Assembly: GCA_017550165.1 (NCBI GenBank)
Contig: JAFZQH010000010.1
Span: 1 to 36,204 of the forward strand
Length of the DNA: 36,204 nucleotides
Reading direction: 5' to 3'
Origin: Lachnospiraceae bacterium
Lineage (GTDB): Bacteria > Bacillota > Clostridia > Lachnospirales > Lachnospiraceae
The notes beneath the pieces are model-generated. The model made no database searches and was not told the origin of the DNA. It was given only the letters and a program-made list of their open reading frames with translations. Below are positions 1 through 7,964 of the stretch, in pieces. Made by a program: the position numbers and the translations under genes. Numbering within the stretch: position 1 is the stretch's first letter; every line of letters starts with the position of its first letter.

Positions 1-2
1 CG

Positions 3-47
3 AATCGGAGGTCAGATGACTACCAGAGCGTCACATTTGATGACTAA
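3..47 (+). CDS. possible C-terminal tail of a truncated gene
   Basis: Frame 3 is open from the window edge and ends at TAA 45-47, giving the tail NRRSDDYQSVTFDD. The acidic, polar ending looks like a natural protein terminus. Frame 1 is also open, to position 108, but its residues look less protein-like. Too little is visible to name a family. The assignment rests only on the open frame and composition, so it is weak. Confidence 0.3.
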   Translation, partial: NRRSDDYQSVTFDD

Positions 48-74
48 AAGCGCAAAAAACGATGGATTTAGTCA
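41..74. repeat. inverted repeat after the edge gene
   Basis: TGACTAAA (41-48) and TTTAGTCA (67-74) are perfect 8-base complements separated by 18 bases. The left arm contains the putative stop codon of the edge gene. There is no T-run after it, so it is not a typical intrinsic terminator. It could be a 3' end hairpin or a chance pairing. Confidence 0.3.
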
Positions 75-151
75 CCATTATGGTAAAAAACAAATGATCA
101 AAAGATAAGAAATGAGTAATATTCAATCTTTTCGACAGACTGAGACTCAAA

Positions 152-360
152 GCGCCTGATAATACTTAGCCTGCTTGATCACAGTATATCTGCGACGGAA
201 TAGCTGTCAACCCTGCGAAGCACCGCTACGCGGCTACGGGGTTGACCGCTATTCCGCAGCAGATAAAATGTTAAACAAGCAGACTAAGGATTAGTGGCGG
301 CAGGTATGCCGACTGGAATCAAAGGCTTTCGGGAGCAAAGCGGACGAAAGGCCTCCTTTT
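152..360 (+). ncRNA. candidate structured non-coding RNA with long bulged hairpin
   Basis: No convincing reading frame occupies this stretch, but it folds into a nested hairpin. The outer stem pairs TAAT-CTTAG-CTGCTTG (160-177) with CAAGCAG-CTAAG-ATTA (276-293), with mismatches at 170/283 and 164/289, and GCC 154-156 can extend it with GGC 296-298. A central open region (178-187 against 265-275) follows. The inner stem pairs ATCTGC (188-193) with GCAGAT (259-264), CGGAATAGC (196-204) with GCTATTCCG (248-256), and GTCAACCC (206-213) with GGGTTGAC (239-246), capped by a small hairpin at 219-235. A second hairpin, CGGCA-GGTA-TGCCG, lies at 298-311. A third pairs TTTCG 327-331 with CGAAA 345-349 and GGC 324-326 with GCC 351-353. 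A weak -10-like TAATAT lies at 117-122. The class is not recognised. The closing stem, central bubble and terminal stem recall the outline of 6S RNA, but I see no family sequence signature. An intergenic repeat element is the main alternative. Confidence 0.55.
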
Positions 361-385
361 CAGAGAAAAGAGCGATTTTTTTTTT
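356..385 (+). terminator. probable intrinsic terminator with T10 tract
   Basis: CTTTTC (356-361) pairs with GAAAAG (365-370) over an AGA loop, and after AGCGA a run of ten T follows at 376-385. The stem is AT-rich and the spacer before the T-run is unusual. Together with the hairpin at 323-354 it probably ends the upstream structured RNA. Confidence 0.5.
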
Positions 386-407
386 AATTACGAAAAAAGT
401 GCCAACG

Positions 408-457
408 TTTACTTGACTGATACCCGCTTATTATAATATTTGAGATAATTGTATCTC
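408..457 (+). promoter_or_regulatory. promoter and operator-like palindrome of the HAD lipoprotein gene
   Basis: TTTACT (408-413) and a perfect TATAAT (432-437) are 18 bases apart. Just downstream, GAGATA (442-447) and TATCTC (452-457) form a perfect 6-base inverted repeat with a 4-base gap, close to the expected transcription start. That is a common place for a repressor site. The -35 match is moderate. The leader runs about 110 bases to the start codon and contains a strong binding site, GGGAGGT. Confidence 0.45.
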
Positions 458-564
458 TATATTATTATATTTTCAGGTGATAATTACTTAAACCGTTAGA
501 TACGTATTTTGAATTTCCGGTATCGTCAGAGTTTTTAAGAAGATAAAGATCGGGAGGTAGATTA

Positions 565-1722
565 ATGAACTTAAGATCAAAAAAGACGATAATACTTGGT
601 TTATTTATGGCAATGGTTCTGGCTGTTACATCCTTTACGGGGTGTGTACAGGGATGTAATACACCGGCAGGAGGATCATCCTCAGCGGCAGTGGCCGCAG
701 GCAGCGTTGGACCGTCAAATGAGGCTGAGTCCTCTGCGGCAGTGGCGGCAGCGGAGGTTGAGCTAAAGTACTGGACAGAAGGATCTAACGTCACAGCGTC
801 CTTAAAAGAGTACGTTAAGGATGTGACTACGGAAGGGTCTGAACATTTTATTCCCAAGAAGGACAGGATCGCCGTATTTGATATGGACGGAACCCTGACC
901 TGTGAGACATTTTACACATATTACGACACAATGATGTTCATCAATTACTGCCTCATTGACCACCCTGAGAAGGTGTCGGATGAACTGAAAAATGCAGCGC
1001 GGGAGATCAAGCCCGGATATACAGCGGGAGAGGAACTTGCCAGGAATTTTGCCAAGGCATATGCCGGAATGACCATAAAGGAGCTTTATGACTACGCCGT
1101 GGAATTCGGTAAAAAGAAAACCGACAGTTTTAACAACATGCGTTATATTGACGGGTTTTATCTTCCCATGGCGGAAGTGGTAAAATACCTGTATGAAAAC
1201 GGGTTTGAGATATATGTGGTAAGCGGGACTGAACGGACTACCACAAGAGCCATAGTCGATAATTCACCTATAAAAGACTATGTGCCTTCAAATCATGTGA
1301 TCGGAACGGAGTTCGAGGTGAAGGTCAAGGGAAATGAGACCGTCAGTTCCAACATGGACTACAAATACAAGGACGGAGATGAGCTGGTATTTACCGGTGG
1401 CTTCATCCAGAAGAACCTGAATGCCAATAAGACTATCTGGATCGAGAGAGAGATAGGGCAGATGCCGGTATTGGCCTTCGGTAACAGCGGCAGTGATACC
1501 AGCATGATGAATTACGCCCTTGATAAGAGAAACCCGTACAGGTCACAGGCCTATATGGTTGTTGGCGATGATAGAGAAAGAGAATGGGGGCCCCAGAACT
1601 GGGACGAGAAATCGGAGGAGTATAAGAAACAAGGCTACATTCCGGTTTCTATGAAGAATGATTTCGCACAGATCTATCCTGAAGGGATAACAATATCTGA
1701 TGCACAGTATAAGGAGCCGTAG
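565..1722 (+). CDS. exported HAD-superfamily phosphatase lipoprotein
   Basis: This 385-residue protein starts with a lipoprotein signal whose probable lipidated Cys is residue 27 (context SFTGC), so it should sit on the outer face of the membrane. A Ser/Ala/Gly tether (about 36-66) leads to a haloacid dehalogenase fold. Motif I is FDMDGT at 105-110, with the nucleophile and acid-base Asp at 106 and 108. Motif II is VVSG with Ser220, motif III Lys is probably 283 or 289, and motif IV is GNSGSD at 306-311. The insert between motifs I and II is helical, as in phosphoserine-phosphatase-like members. It should therefore be a phosphomonoesterase acting on an external phosphorylated compound; the substrate is unknown. 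An excellent ribosome site (GGGAGGT) lies 7 bases upstream of ATG. It converges on apt with a 51-base gap and no clear terminator. Confidence 0.85.
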   Translation: MNLRSKKTIILGLFMAMVLAVTSFTGCVQGCNTPAGGSSSAAVAAGSVGPSNEAESSAAVAAAEVELKYWTEGSNVTASLKEYVKDVTTEGSEHFIPKKDRIAVFDMDGTLTCETFYTYYDTMMFINYCLIDHPEKVSDELKNAAREIKPGYTAGEELARNFAKAYAGMTIKELYDYAVEFGKKKTDSFNNMRYIDGFYLPMAEVVKYLYENGFEIYVVSGTERTTTRAIVDNSPIKDYVPSNHVIGTEFEVKVKGNETVSSNMDYKYKDGDELVFTGGFIQKNLNANKTIWIEREIGQMPVLAFGNSGSDTSMMNYALDKRNPYRSQAYMVVGDDREREWGPQNWDEKSEEYKKQGYIPVSMKNDFAQIYPEGITISDAQYKEP

Positions 1723-1773
1723 ACTATATTGATACGGAAAAGTCTATATTATGCACCCCTAAAAGAAACCGGT

Positions 1774-2298
1774 TTATTTCCCTTCATATGTGATGACAGA
1801 ACCGATATCGTAACCCTTGAGCCTTTCACGGCCCTTTAAACCGGCAAGTTCAATGAGGCATACTATCTTCACGACTTTGCCTCCAAGCTTTTCAATCAGG
1901 TCAGCTGATGCAGCCAGCGTTCCGCCGGTGGCTATAAGGTCGTCAACCAGGACAACTTTTTGTCCCGGGTTGATGGCGTCTTTATGGATCTCTATCGTGG
2001 CGGTACCGTATTCCAGATCATATTCCTCAGATACGGTCTCGCAGGGGAGTTTTCCTTTTTTTCGTATAGGAACAAAGGGCTTGTGTAATGCATAAGCCAG
2101 GGGTGATACGAATATAAACCCCCTTGATTCGGTACCTGCCATTACGTCAAAATCTACGCCCTCAAGAAGCCTGGACAGCTCGTCAATAGCCAGTTTAAAG
2201 CCATCTGCATCACTCAGTACGGTTGTAATATCTCTGAAAATGATCCCCGGCTCGGGAAAATCAGGGATGCTTCTTATGCATTCTTCAAGTTTTTTCAT
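1774..2298 (-). CDS. apt: adenine phosphoribosyltransferase
   Basis: The enzyme makes AMP and pyrophosphate from adenine and PRPP in the cytoplasm, a purine salvage step. The 174-residue length is typical. The PRPP-binding motif VVLVDDLIATGGT is at residues 115-127. The N-terminal part (FPEPGIIFRDITTVL, about 14-28) and the MAGTESRGF segment near 53-61 are characteristic of bacterial Apt. The ribosome site AGGAGG sits 8 bases before the ATG. A perfect palindrome lies about 55 bases upstream and may be an operator. The gene appears monocistronic. The family call is secure. Confidence 0.95.
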   Translation of the reverse strand: MKKLEECIRSIPDFPEPGIIFRDITTVLSDADGFKLAIDELSRLLEGVDFDVMAGTESRGFIFVSPLAYALHKPFVPIRKKGKLPCETVSEEYDLEYGTATIEIHKDAINPGQKVVLVDDLIATGGTLAASADLIEKLGGKVVKIVCLIELAGLKGRERLKGYDIGSVITYEGK

Positions 2299-2352
2299 GT
2301 ACAGTCCTCCTAAAATGCCTCCAAAATGATCTATTGTTTATTTTATCATATA

Positions 2353-2371
2353 TACTGTTATTCTAACAGTA
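2353..2371. promoter_or_regulatory. palindrome upstream of apt, possible operator
   Basis: TACTGTTA (2353-2360) and TAACAGTA (2364-2371) form a perfect 8-base inverted repeat around a 3-base centre, 55-73 bases before the apt start codon. The AT-rich DNA between it and apt contains TAAAAT-like -10 candidates on the minus strand. A repressor-type binding site is the simplest reading. No T-run follows on either strand, so a terminator is unlikely. Confidence 0.45.
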
Positions 2372-2388
2372 CCCTGTAATAATATCCG

Positions 2389-2421
2389 CAAAAAAGGACC
2401 GTCCCTGTCAGGGGCGGTCCT
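2389..2421 (-). terminator. intrinsic terminator of the coiled-coil surface protein gene
   Basis: AGGACCG (2395-2401) pairs with CGGTCCT (2415-2421). The stem continues inward with CCCT/AGGG (2403-2406 with 2410-2413). On the minus strand the stem is followed by a run of T (the A-run 2390-2395). It lies 17 bases after the stop codon of the minus-strand gene. Confidence 0.85.
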
Positions 2422-2437
2422 GCTTGCTTTATCAAAT

Positions 2438-4762
2438 CTAGAAAAGGATGGGTACGAATCTCTTTAATACTTCCAGTACTGCGATTGAGAATGCCAGCCA
2501 CCAGATGTTGCCATCTTCGCTTGCACTTGTGCTCATATTGAAGGGAAGAGCTGTCTTTGCGGAAGCGGTGTTTGCATTTGCTGCTAATGCTGTTTTGATG
2601 ATCTCTGCCTTCTTAAGGTTCTTGATCGCCTCGCTTACAAGTTCTGTTGCCTCATTGTTGCTGCCTTCTGTCTTGTTTACGTTTACGGGCTTATTTGCGA
2701 TTGCGGGAGCAGTTGTTCCTGTTGCGGGTACCATCTCTTTGTTCTCGGGAAGCTCAATGTTCTCGAGGATCGCGAGGATCTCATCGTCCAATTCATAGGA
2801 TGAAGCTGAAGAAGATGATGATCCTGAAGCAGAAGATACATCTGTATCTGAAGGGGTCTTCGGAGTTGCCGGTGTCTCGGGAACTGAGGGTGTCTCGGGA
2901 ACTACGGTAGTTTCTGTAGCAACAACCTTATCATTATCGTTCAGCTGCTTTCTGATCTCTTCGCGCTTTGTGATGATCTCTTTAAGCTCAGTTGATGCTG
3001 TTTCAAGGTCATTCCTTGCACCTGCGAGGATGCCTTCAAGTATCTCAACTGCTTTCTCATCAGACTCAGCGGCAAGGAGCTTTGCTATATCTTCTTCGCT
3101 GATGTATCCCTTAAGTCCATCAACTATGGTTGATCTTCTGGACTTATTCTCCTCGATGTTACCGATAACGGTCTCAAGTGCCTCTACCTTATCGGATGCT
3201 TCATCGATCTTATCCTTTGTATCATTAAGTGTCTCACTGAACTTCTCATATTTCTCAACAAGCTTTGAAGCGTTCTCGATGTATGCCTTAAGACCTTCAT
3301 CGTCTTTTGTTGAAACCTTGATGCCTGTTGCGTTCCTGCTGGTTGTCTGAACTATCTTGCGGCCTGCTGCATCATTCATGTAGTAAACGCCGTCTTTTTC
3401 TGTTATTGTGCCGTTCTCGATACCGGTCTTGATCTCGTCTATGCACTTGTATTCTTTGGAGCCGTCTGCTTTTTCAAAAGCGTATACATCGTATACTCCG
3501 TTATTAACGTCTTTTCTGAACTCGCTGGTAGAAGATGTTATCTTACCGAAATGCTGCTTCTGATAAAGGGAAGAAGTAATATCCTCTTCGGGCTTCTCGT
3601 AAATGATGATCTCTCTTGAGTTACCCAATCTGTACCACTGATCATTGTCTTTAAACTGTCTGTCTGATCTGTCGATGTTGAAGTAACGGGTTACTCTGTT
3701 TCCATCTTTATCTTTGTATGATACTACACAGTATGAACTGTTCTGAAGGTCAAATCCTCTCTGTGTCTCAGTGCTGTATGTGATGTCAGTTGCATCCTTG
3801 TCGATCATGTTAGGAATGATATAGCCTGTCATGATGCTCTTCATAAGATTGTTCTGTGTCTTCCAATCGGAACTCTTATCGGAAAGGGCCTTTTTAGCGT
3901 CGATATCATTTACCAGATCCTGCTCCTTCTTAAGGCTATCCATTGCGTTATCGTATGCTTCTGAAAGAGCGTCAACGTCCTTCTTTGCATCCTCAAGCTT
4001 CTTGGCTGCTTTAACTGCGCTGCCGATATCGCTCTTGAGGGATTTAACTGTCTCTTCATATTCCTTCTGAGCTGCCTCGAGTTCTTTCTTAGCCTCCTCG
4101 AACTTATTGCTGATGGCCTCAACTACTTCCTTCTTTGTCTCTAAATCTGTTTCTGCACTGTTTGTGATCTCATCGAGTTTATCAAGTGCATCGGTGATCT
4201 CTTTAGATGAAGGATCGGAAGATTTAATGATGTTAACCAGGTTATCAGCCTGAGTCTTTGTTTCTTCTACGTTCTTAACTGCTTCAGATGCGATCTCGGA
4301 AGCCTTTGCGATGTTTGAAGCTGCCTCTGCTGCTTTCTCATCTGCAGTCTTATCAGCCTCTTTTGCTGTAGCTATTTCTTCTTCAACTGTCTTGATCTCT
4401 TTTGCTGCAGAAGATACTTCTTCTGATATCCCAAGGTTCTCTGCCTTCTCAACGAAGTCTTCAACCTTTTCCTGAGCGATCGCGCCGCCATCCTCTTTGG
4501 ATGCGGTTTCTTCAATTGTTGTCTCAAGCTCTTCACAAGCTGCCTCTGCAGCTGCGATAGCTTCCTTTGCATCATCTATTTCAGTTGCCTCAGTTGCAGC
4601 TGTTTCAGTTGTTTCGTTTGTCTCTTCTGTTGCGGCTGCTTCTTCAACGTTAGTACTTTCTTTTGCAAATACCTGTACAGGAATACTGGTGAATGCGATC
4701 ATTGTAGCAAGTGCTGTTGCGGTTAACTTTGCTGCGATGTTGTTCTTCAGATTCTTTCTCAT
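2438..4762 (-). CDS. large secreted coiled-coil surface protein
   Basis: No named family is recognised. The 774-residue product has a classical signal peptide (about 1-33, ending QVFA before KES). A very Glu/Ala/Lys/Thr-rich part up to about residue 270 looks like long coiled coil. A central region around 310-480 richer in Tyr, Phe and Gly is probably a folded domain. A second coiled-coil stretch runs to about 625. A Pro/Thr/Ser-rich linker (TVVPETPSVPETPATPKTPS) follows. The last 25 residues are hydrophobic (WWLAFSIAVLEVL, then KRFVPILF), so a C-terminal membrane anchor is likely. VPATG near residue 678 resembles a sortase motif but is about 95 residues from the end, too far for a standard sorting signal. 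The ribosome site GGAGGG is well placed. The gene is divergent from the C69 dipeptidase gene. A wall-spanning or filament-forming role is only a guess. Confidence 0.75.
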   Translation of the reverse strand: MRKNLKNNIAAKLTATALATMIAFTSIPVQVFAKESTNVEEAAATEETNETTETAATEATEIDDAKEAIAAAEAACEELETTIEETASKEDGGAIAQEKVEDFVEKAENLGISEEVSSAAKEIKTVEEEIATAKEADKTADEKAAEAASNIAKASEIASEAVKNVEETKTQADNLVNIIKSSDPSSKEITDALDKLDEITNSAETDLETKKEVVEAISNKFEEAKKELEAAQKEYEETVKSLKSDIGSAVKAAKKLEDAKKDVDALSEAYDNAMDSLKKEQDLVNDIDAKKALSDKSSDWKTQNNLMKSIMTGYIIPNMIDKDATDITYSTETQRGFDLQNSSYCVVSYKDKDGNRVTRYFNIDRSDRQFKDNDQWYRLGNSREIIIYEKPEEDITSSLYQKQHFGKITSSTSEFRKDVNNGVYDVYAFEKADGSKEYKCIDEIKTGIENGTITEKDGVYYMNDAAGRKIVQTTSRNATGIKVSTKDDEGLKAYIENASKLVEKYEKFSETLNDTKDKIDEASDKVEALETVIGNIEENKSRRSTIVDGLKGYISEEDIAKLLAAESDEKAVEILEGILAGARNDLETASTELKEIITKREEIRKQLNDNDKVVATETTVVPETPSVPETPATPKTPSDTDVSSASGSSSSSASSYELDDEILAILENIELPENKEMVPATGTTAPAIANKPVNVNKTEGSNNEATELVSEAIKNLKKAEIIKTALAANANTASAKTALPFNMSTSASEDGNIWWLAFSIAVLEVLKRFVPILF

Positions 4763-4916
4763 TTCTACCCTCCAAGTCGAATTTTTTGGCTTGATGTTTT
4801 TTAATCTTTCTTCCTGACATTTTTAATATCGGAGGCAAGTGATGTTTTCTTAACAGTCTTTTTTGACATTAAACCTGAATTAATTTTTTGTTAATAATAT
4901 GGATGATTTCATTTGC

Positions 4917-4945
4917 TTGCGGATTTCTTTATTTAAAGGTAAAAT
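4917..4945 (+). promoter_or_regulatory. candidate promoter of the C69 dipeptidase gene
   Basis: TTGCGG (4917-4922) and TAAAAT (4940-4945) are separated by 17 bases and lie about 50 bases before the start codon. The -35 match is only partial. It is the best plus-strand candidate in the 232-base divergent intergenic region, which otherwise holds only AT-rich DNA. Confidence 0.4.
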
Positions 4946-4994
4946 GCAAGGGAAAGACTGTAATAAGACTGTATAAAGCAAGGGGAACAAAAAG

Positions 4995-6785
4995 ATGAGA
5001 CATGATCATTCATTTAAACATATTATTTTTATCGCAGCTGCAACACTGACACTGACCTTTGGCTTTGCTGTAACGGATTGTCTGGCCTGTACTGCCGTCT
5101 ATGTAGGATCCAAGGTGAGCACTGACGGTACGGTTATCATGGCAAGGTCCAATGATTCCCAGCATATCTGGCCCAATTACGTACTGGTTACTCCAAGGGA
5201 AGAGAATAAGCCGGGCAGGACTATGCCCGTTAACGCCAACGGAGAGATCAGGGTGGATCTGCCGGATACTACATATAAGTATACGGCGACGCCTTTTATG
5301 GATGCCAAGCTGACAGGGGAGGGGGGACAAAGGGATGCTGCCGTATGTGCCAACGAATACGGAGTTGCAATGACCATGTCAGTGACTGCTTTTGCCAATA
5401 AAGCTGCGCTGGATGCTGACCCTCTCGTTGAGAACGGTCTGATCGAGGACTGCATTGACGATCTGGTGATCTGCCAGTCCAAGACGGCCCGTGAAGCAGT
5501 GCAGGTCCTGGCCTCTATTATGGATAAATACGGTACCGCTGAGAGCAACATTGGCCTTATTGCGGATCAAAATGAGACATGGCTGTTTGAAACCTATACC
5601 GGACACCAGTATGCTGCGGTAAAGCTTCCGGATGATAAGGTGGCTGCCTTCGGTAATGAGTACACCCTGGAGTATCTTTCCGAATACGAAGAGAGTATCA
5701 AGTCACCGGATTTGTTAACCATGCCGGAGAAGAATGGATTTGCGGTATACGGAAAGGACCATGAGCTGTGTCTGTGTGATACTTATGCCGGCCCCTCCAT
5801 CACTTCCGATTACAGTCATATGAGGACATGGATCGGGCATCAGATCCTATCCCCCTCGAAATATGGCGCTGATTACGACCACAATGCCAGATACCCCTTA
5901 TGTTTCGAGCCTGATAAAAAAGTGGGCCCGGAGGATGTGGTGGCCATAATGAGGAACCGCTATGACGGGACCGGGTATTCACCGGATGATACGGGAAGGA
6001 TAGATATGCGCGTTATCGGTACGGATACCGCAATGTCAGTACATATGCTCCAGGTATATAAGGACCTCCCGGCAGAGATGTCCTGTGTCACCTGGGAGAG
6101 TGTAGGCCCGGCCATATACGGGGTATTTGTCCCGGTATCCAACGCCATGACCGAGGTTACGTCTGCCTACGGCCTGAACCAGCCGGGAGATGAATACGGA
6201 AACTTTGAAATATATAAATATCCTTATTATACATATAAAGAGCTGACCACCCTCTGTGTGGAAGGCAAGTCATCTCAGGTTTACGGCAAGCCTGTAAGGG
6301 ATTACTGGAAGAAGGCAGAGACGGGGATGTTCTCAGGGATGCAGCAGGTCCTTTCCAAGGCGACGGCCATGGAGGATAAAACTGCTGCGGCATCATACAT
6401 TTCCGAGTATTGCAACACTATTCAGGACCGGGCATTTACAGACGCAAAGAGTCTGCTTAATACCGTTATGTTTACCCAGTCTAAGAACAGCAATACCATG
6501 AAGCTGGGCAAGAATCCCGAGACCGGCAGATATGATAAGACGGAGAGAAAGCTTGACCCCATGGAGGTTAAGCTTGATGCATCGGTATACACCAAGCTTC
6601 CTGACGAGAAAGATGTGCAGGAAGTGAAGAAAGAAGAAAAGACAGAAGAAAAGACAGAAGAAACCAAGGAGGCAAATGAAACTGCCTCCTCGGGTAATAA
6701 GTATGATTATAATATGCTTCTACTGATAGTGGGAGCGGTGATCGTGATAAGGATGCTGATCTTTATGTTCTATCGCCGAAAATAA
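4995..6785 (+). CDS. membrane-anchored C69-family dipeptidase
   Basis: This looks like a peptidase C69 (PepD-like) N-terminal-nucleophile hydrolase. A signal peptide of about 31 residues ends directly before Cys32. The following CTAVYVGSKVSTDGTVIMAR matches the family start, where the exposed Cys is the nucleophile after maturation. Further family-like segments are ANEYGVAMTMS near 116 and GLIADQNETWLFETYTGH near 187. The 596-residue length is greater than usual because of a Lys/Glu-rich spacer (about 540-570) and a C-terminal membrane helix (MLLLIVGAVIVIRMLIFMFY) ending in RRK. The enzyme should face outward and cleave dipeptides from peptides or cell-wall fragments. Substrate preference cannot be read from sequence. 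Its stop is 2 bases from the stop of the convergent downstream gene. Confidence 0.9.
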   Translation: MRHDHSFKHIIFIAAATLTLTFGFAVTDCLACTAVYVGSKVSTDGTVIMARSNDSQHIWPNYVLVTPREENKPGRTMPVNANGEIRVDLPDTTYKYTATPFMDAKLTGEGGQRDAAVCANEYGVAMTMSVTAFANKAALDADPLVENGLIEDCIDDLVICQSKTAREAVQVLASIMDKYGTAESNIGLIADQNETWLFETYTGHQYAAVKLPDDKVAAFGNEYTLEYLSEYEESIKSPDLLTMPEKNGFAVYGKDHELCLCDTYAGPSITSDYSHMRTWIGHQILSPSKYGADYDHNARYPLCFEPDKKVGPEDVVAIMRNRYDGTGYSPDDTGRIDMRVIGTDTAMSVHMLQVYKDLPAEMSCVTWESVGPAIYGVFVPVSNAMTEVTSAYGLNQPGDEYGNFEIYKYPYYTYKELTTLCVEGKSSQVYGKPVRDYWKKAETGMFSGMQQVLSKATAMEDKTAAASYISEYCNTIQDRAFTDAKSLLNTVMFTQSKNSNTMKLGKNPETGRYDKTERKLDPMEVKLDASVYTKLPDEKDVQEVKKEEKTEEKTEETKEANETASSGNKYDYNMLLLIVGAVIVIRMLIFMFYRRK

Positions 6786-6787
6786 GA

Positions 6788-7855
6788 TCATTTTCCTACG
6801 GGGATCAGCAGGTCGCTGTAATAGGGCTGAGTGATGATCGTGCCGTCAGGCCGGTCTTTCTTCAGTCTCTTATCAAAGTCCATACCTGCATTAAGGGCTT
6901 CCATTACTTTGTTTTGTTCCTCAGTGCTGTTTTTCTTGCGTTCATTTATGGTTTTTTCGAATTCTTCGGAGTTCTGTCCTATGCCGCTGTCTGATTCGCT
7001 GAGACCGATGGTCCAGAATACTGCGTCAACCTGTCCGGAAGAAAGAGCGGCAGCACGGCCCATACTGTCAACCTGAACAAGTTCGATATTCTTTTTCAGT
7101 CTCTTGCCCAGTTCTGCGCACATGGCTGTGTTAAATCCCGCGAACTTGCCGTCGGGAGCTACATAGTCCATGGGAGGTACAGACCCGGTGACAGCGATCC
7201 TGATGGTATCGCCCTGCACTTTATCGAACTTGACTTCCTTCTGTTCAGAGAATACGCCATCATTGATATATTCTTTTATCAGTTTCTTAAGGGTTCCGTC
7301 CGTCTTCATGTCGCCAATGGCCTTGTCGATCTCATCCCTGAGAGCGGTATTGCTCTCTTTCAGCATAAATGAATAGCCTACCTCCATACGGGCCAGGAGT
7401 TTCTTGGAAAAATCATCAGCCTTGTTGGTGTTGTAGGTTATGACTTCAGATAGTTTGTCATTGTGGGCGCAGAGGTAATCAGCCGTGCACTTGGGCATTT
7501 CCGCAGATAAGATATCACCTGCTTCAAGAGCCATGACCATGGCATCCAGCGTGTCATAGAACTTTACACCCTTAAACTGAGGAAACTCCGCAACCTTACG
7601 ACCGGTATAGACTCCCTGCTTTTCAAGAAATTCATTGGCGATAACCTTGCCCTTGGTAATGGCAAGATACTCATCCTCCGTCATGTTCAGCAGAGATAAG
7701 GTGCCGAGGTAGAGATCGCCGCTTGGGGCGTCGGATGCTCCTGAAGAAGCGGCAGATGAAGAACCGGCTCCGGGCTGAGAACCGCCGCAGCCTGTAATAA
7801 GCGCCATGATCATTATGGCTGTAAGTATTATGGAAAATCTAGTTTTATTTTTCAT
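6788..7855 (-). CDS. solute-binding lipoprotein (SBP_bac_3-like) with swapped lobe order
   Basis: The ATG at 7855 is preferred because a GGGGGAA site sits just upstream; an in-frame start at 7900 would add 15 polar residues before the signal peptide. The 355-residue product has a lipobox (LITGC, Cys23) and a short Ser/Ala tether. Residues about 96-198 resemble the second lobe of family-3 amino-acid-binding proteins: a DTLDAMVMALEAGDI segment, then a helical tail with TDGTLKKLIKEYI. Residues about 215-355 resemble the first lobe: TIRIAVTGSVPPMDY, GKFAGFNTAMCAELGKRL, SGQVDAVFW, then QPYYSDLLIPVGK at the extreme C-terminus. The lobes thus appear in the opposite order from the classic fold. A charged helical insert lies at about 288-335. 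The ligand is unknown, and no ABC permease gene is adjacent. Confidence 0.75.
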   Translation of the reverse strand: MKNKTRFSIILTAIMIMALITGCGGSQPGAGSSSAASSGASDAPSGDLYLGTLSLLNMTEDEYLAITKGKVIANEFLEKQGVYTGRKVAEFPQFKGVKFYDTLDAMVMALEAGDILSAEMPKCTADYLCAHNDKLSEVITYNTNKADDFSKKLLARMEVGYSFMLKESNTALRDEIDKAIGDMKTDGTLKKLIKEYINDGVFSEQKEVKFDKVQGDTIRIAVTGSVPPMDYVAPDGKFAGFNTAMCAELGKRLKKNIELVQVDSMGRAAALSSGQVDAVFWTIGLSESDSGIGQNSEEFEKTINERKKNSTEEQNKVMEALNAGMDFDKRLKKDRPDGTIITQPYYSDLLIPVGK

Positions 7856-7901
7856 AATGTTCCCCCATATCTTTTTTTCTTGATCAGAAAATGATACCAC
7901 T

Positions 7902-7930
7902 ATTATGCCTTATAGCCGATCTGATTTCAA
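7902..7930 (-). promoter_or_regulatory. promoter of the solute-binding lipoprotein gene
   Basis: On the minus strand, TTGAAA (plus-strand 7925-7930) and CATAAT (7902-7907) are exactly 17 bases apart, each matching 5 of 6 consensus bases. The site lies about 47 bases upstream of the chosen start codon. Confidence 0.6.
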
Positions 7931-7964
7931 GTGTGACAGGCAGCCTTCCGTGCCATAAAACAGT

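Noticed and set aside
152-298. Integron attC site
   Set aside because: The hairpin size is in range, but there are no convincing R-box core motifs at its ends and no integrase or cassette array nearby.
152-385. Retron non-coding RNA
   Set aside because: The long hairpin is similar in outline, but no reverse transcriptase gene follows within the window.
2700-2740. LPXTG-type sorting signal in the coiled-coil protein
   Set aside because: VPATG is about 95 residues from the C-terminus with no hydrophobic helix directly after it.
4497-4817. Plus-strand frame opposite the coiled-coil gene
   Set aside because: Composition is a mirror of repeated coiled-coil codons, with no start signals.
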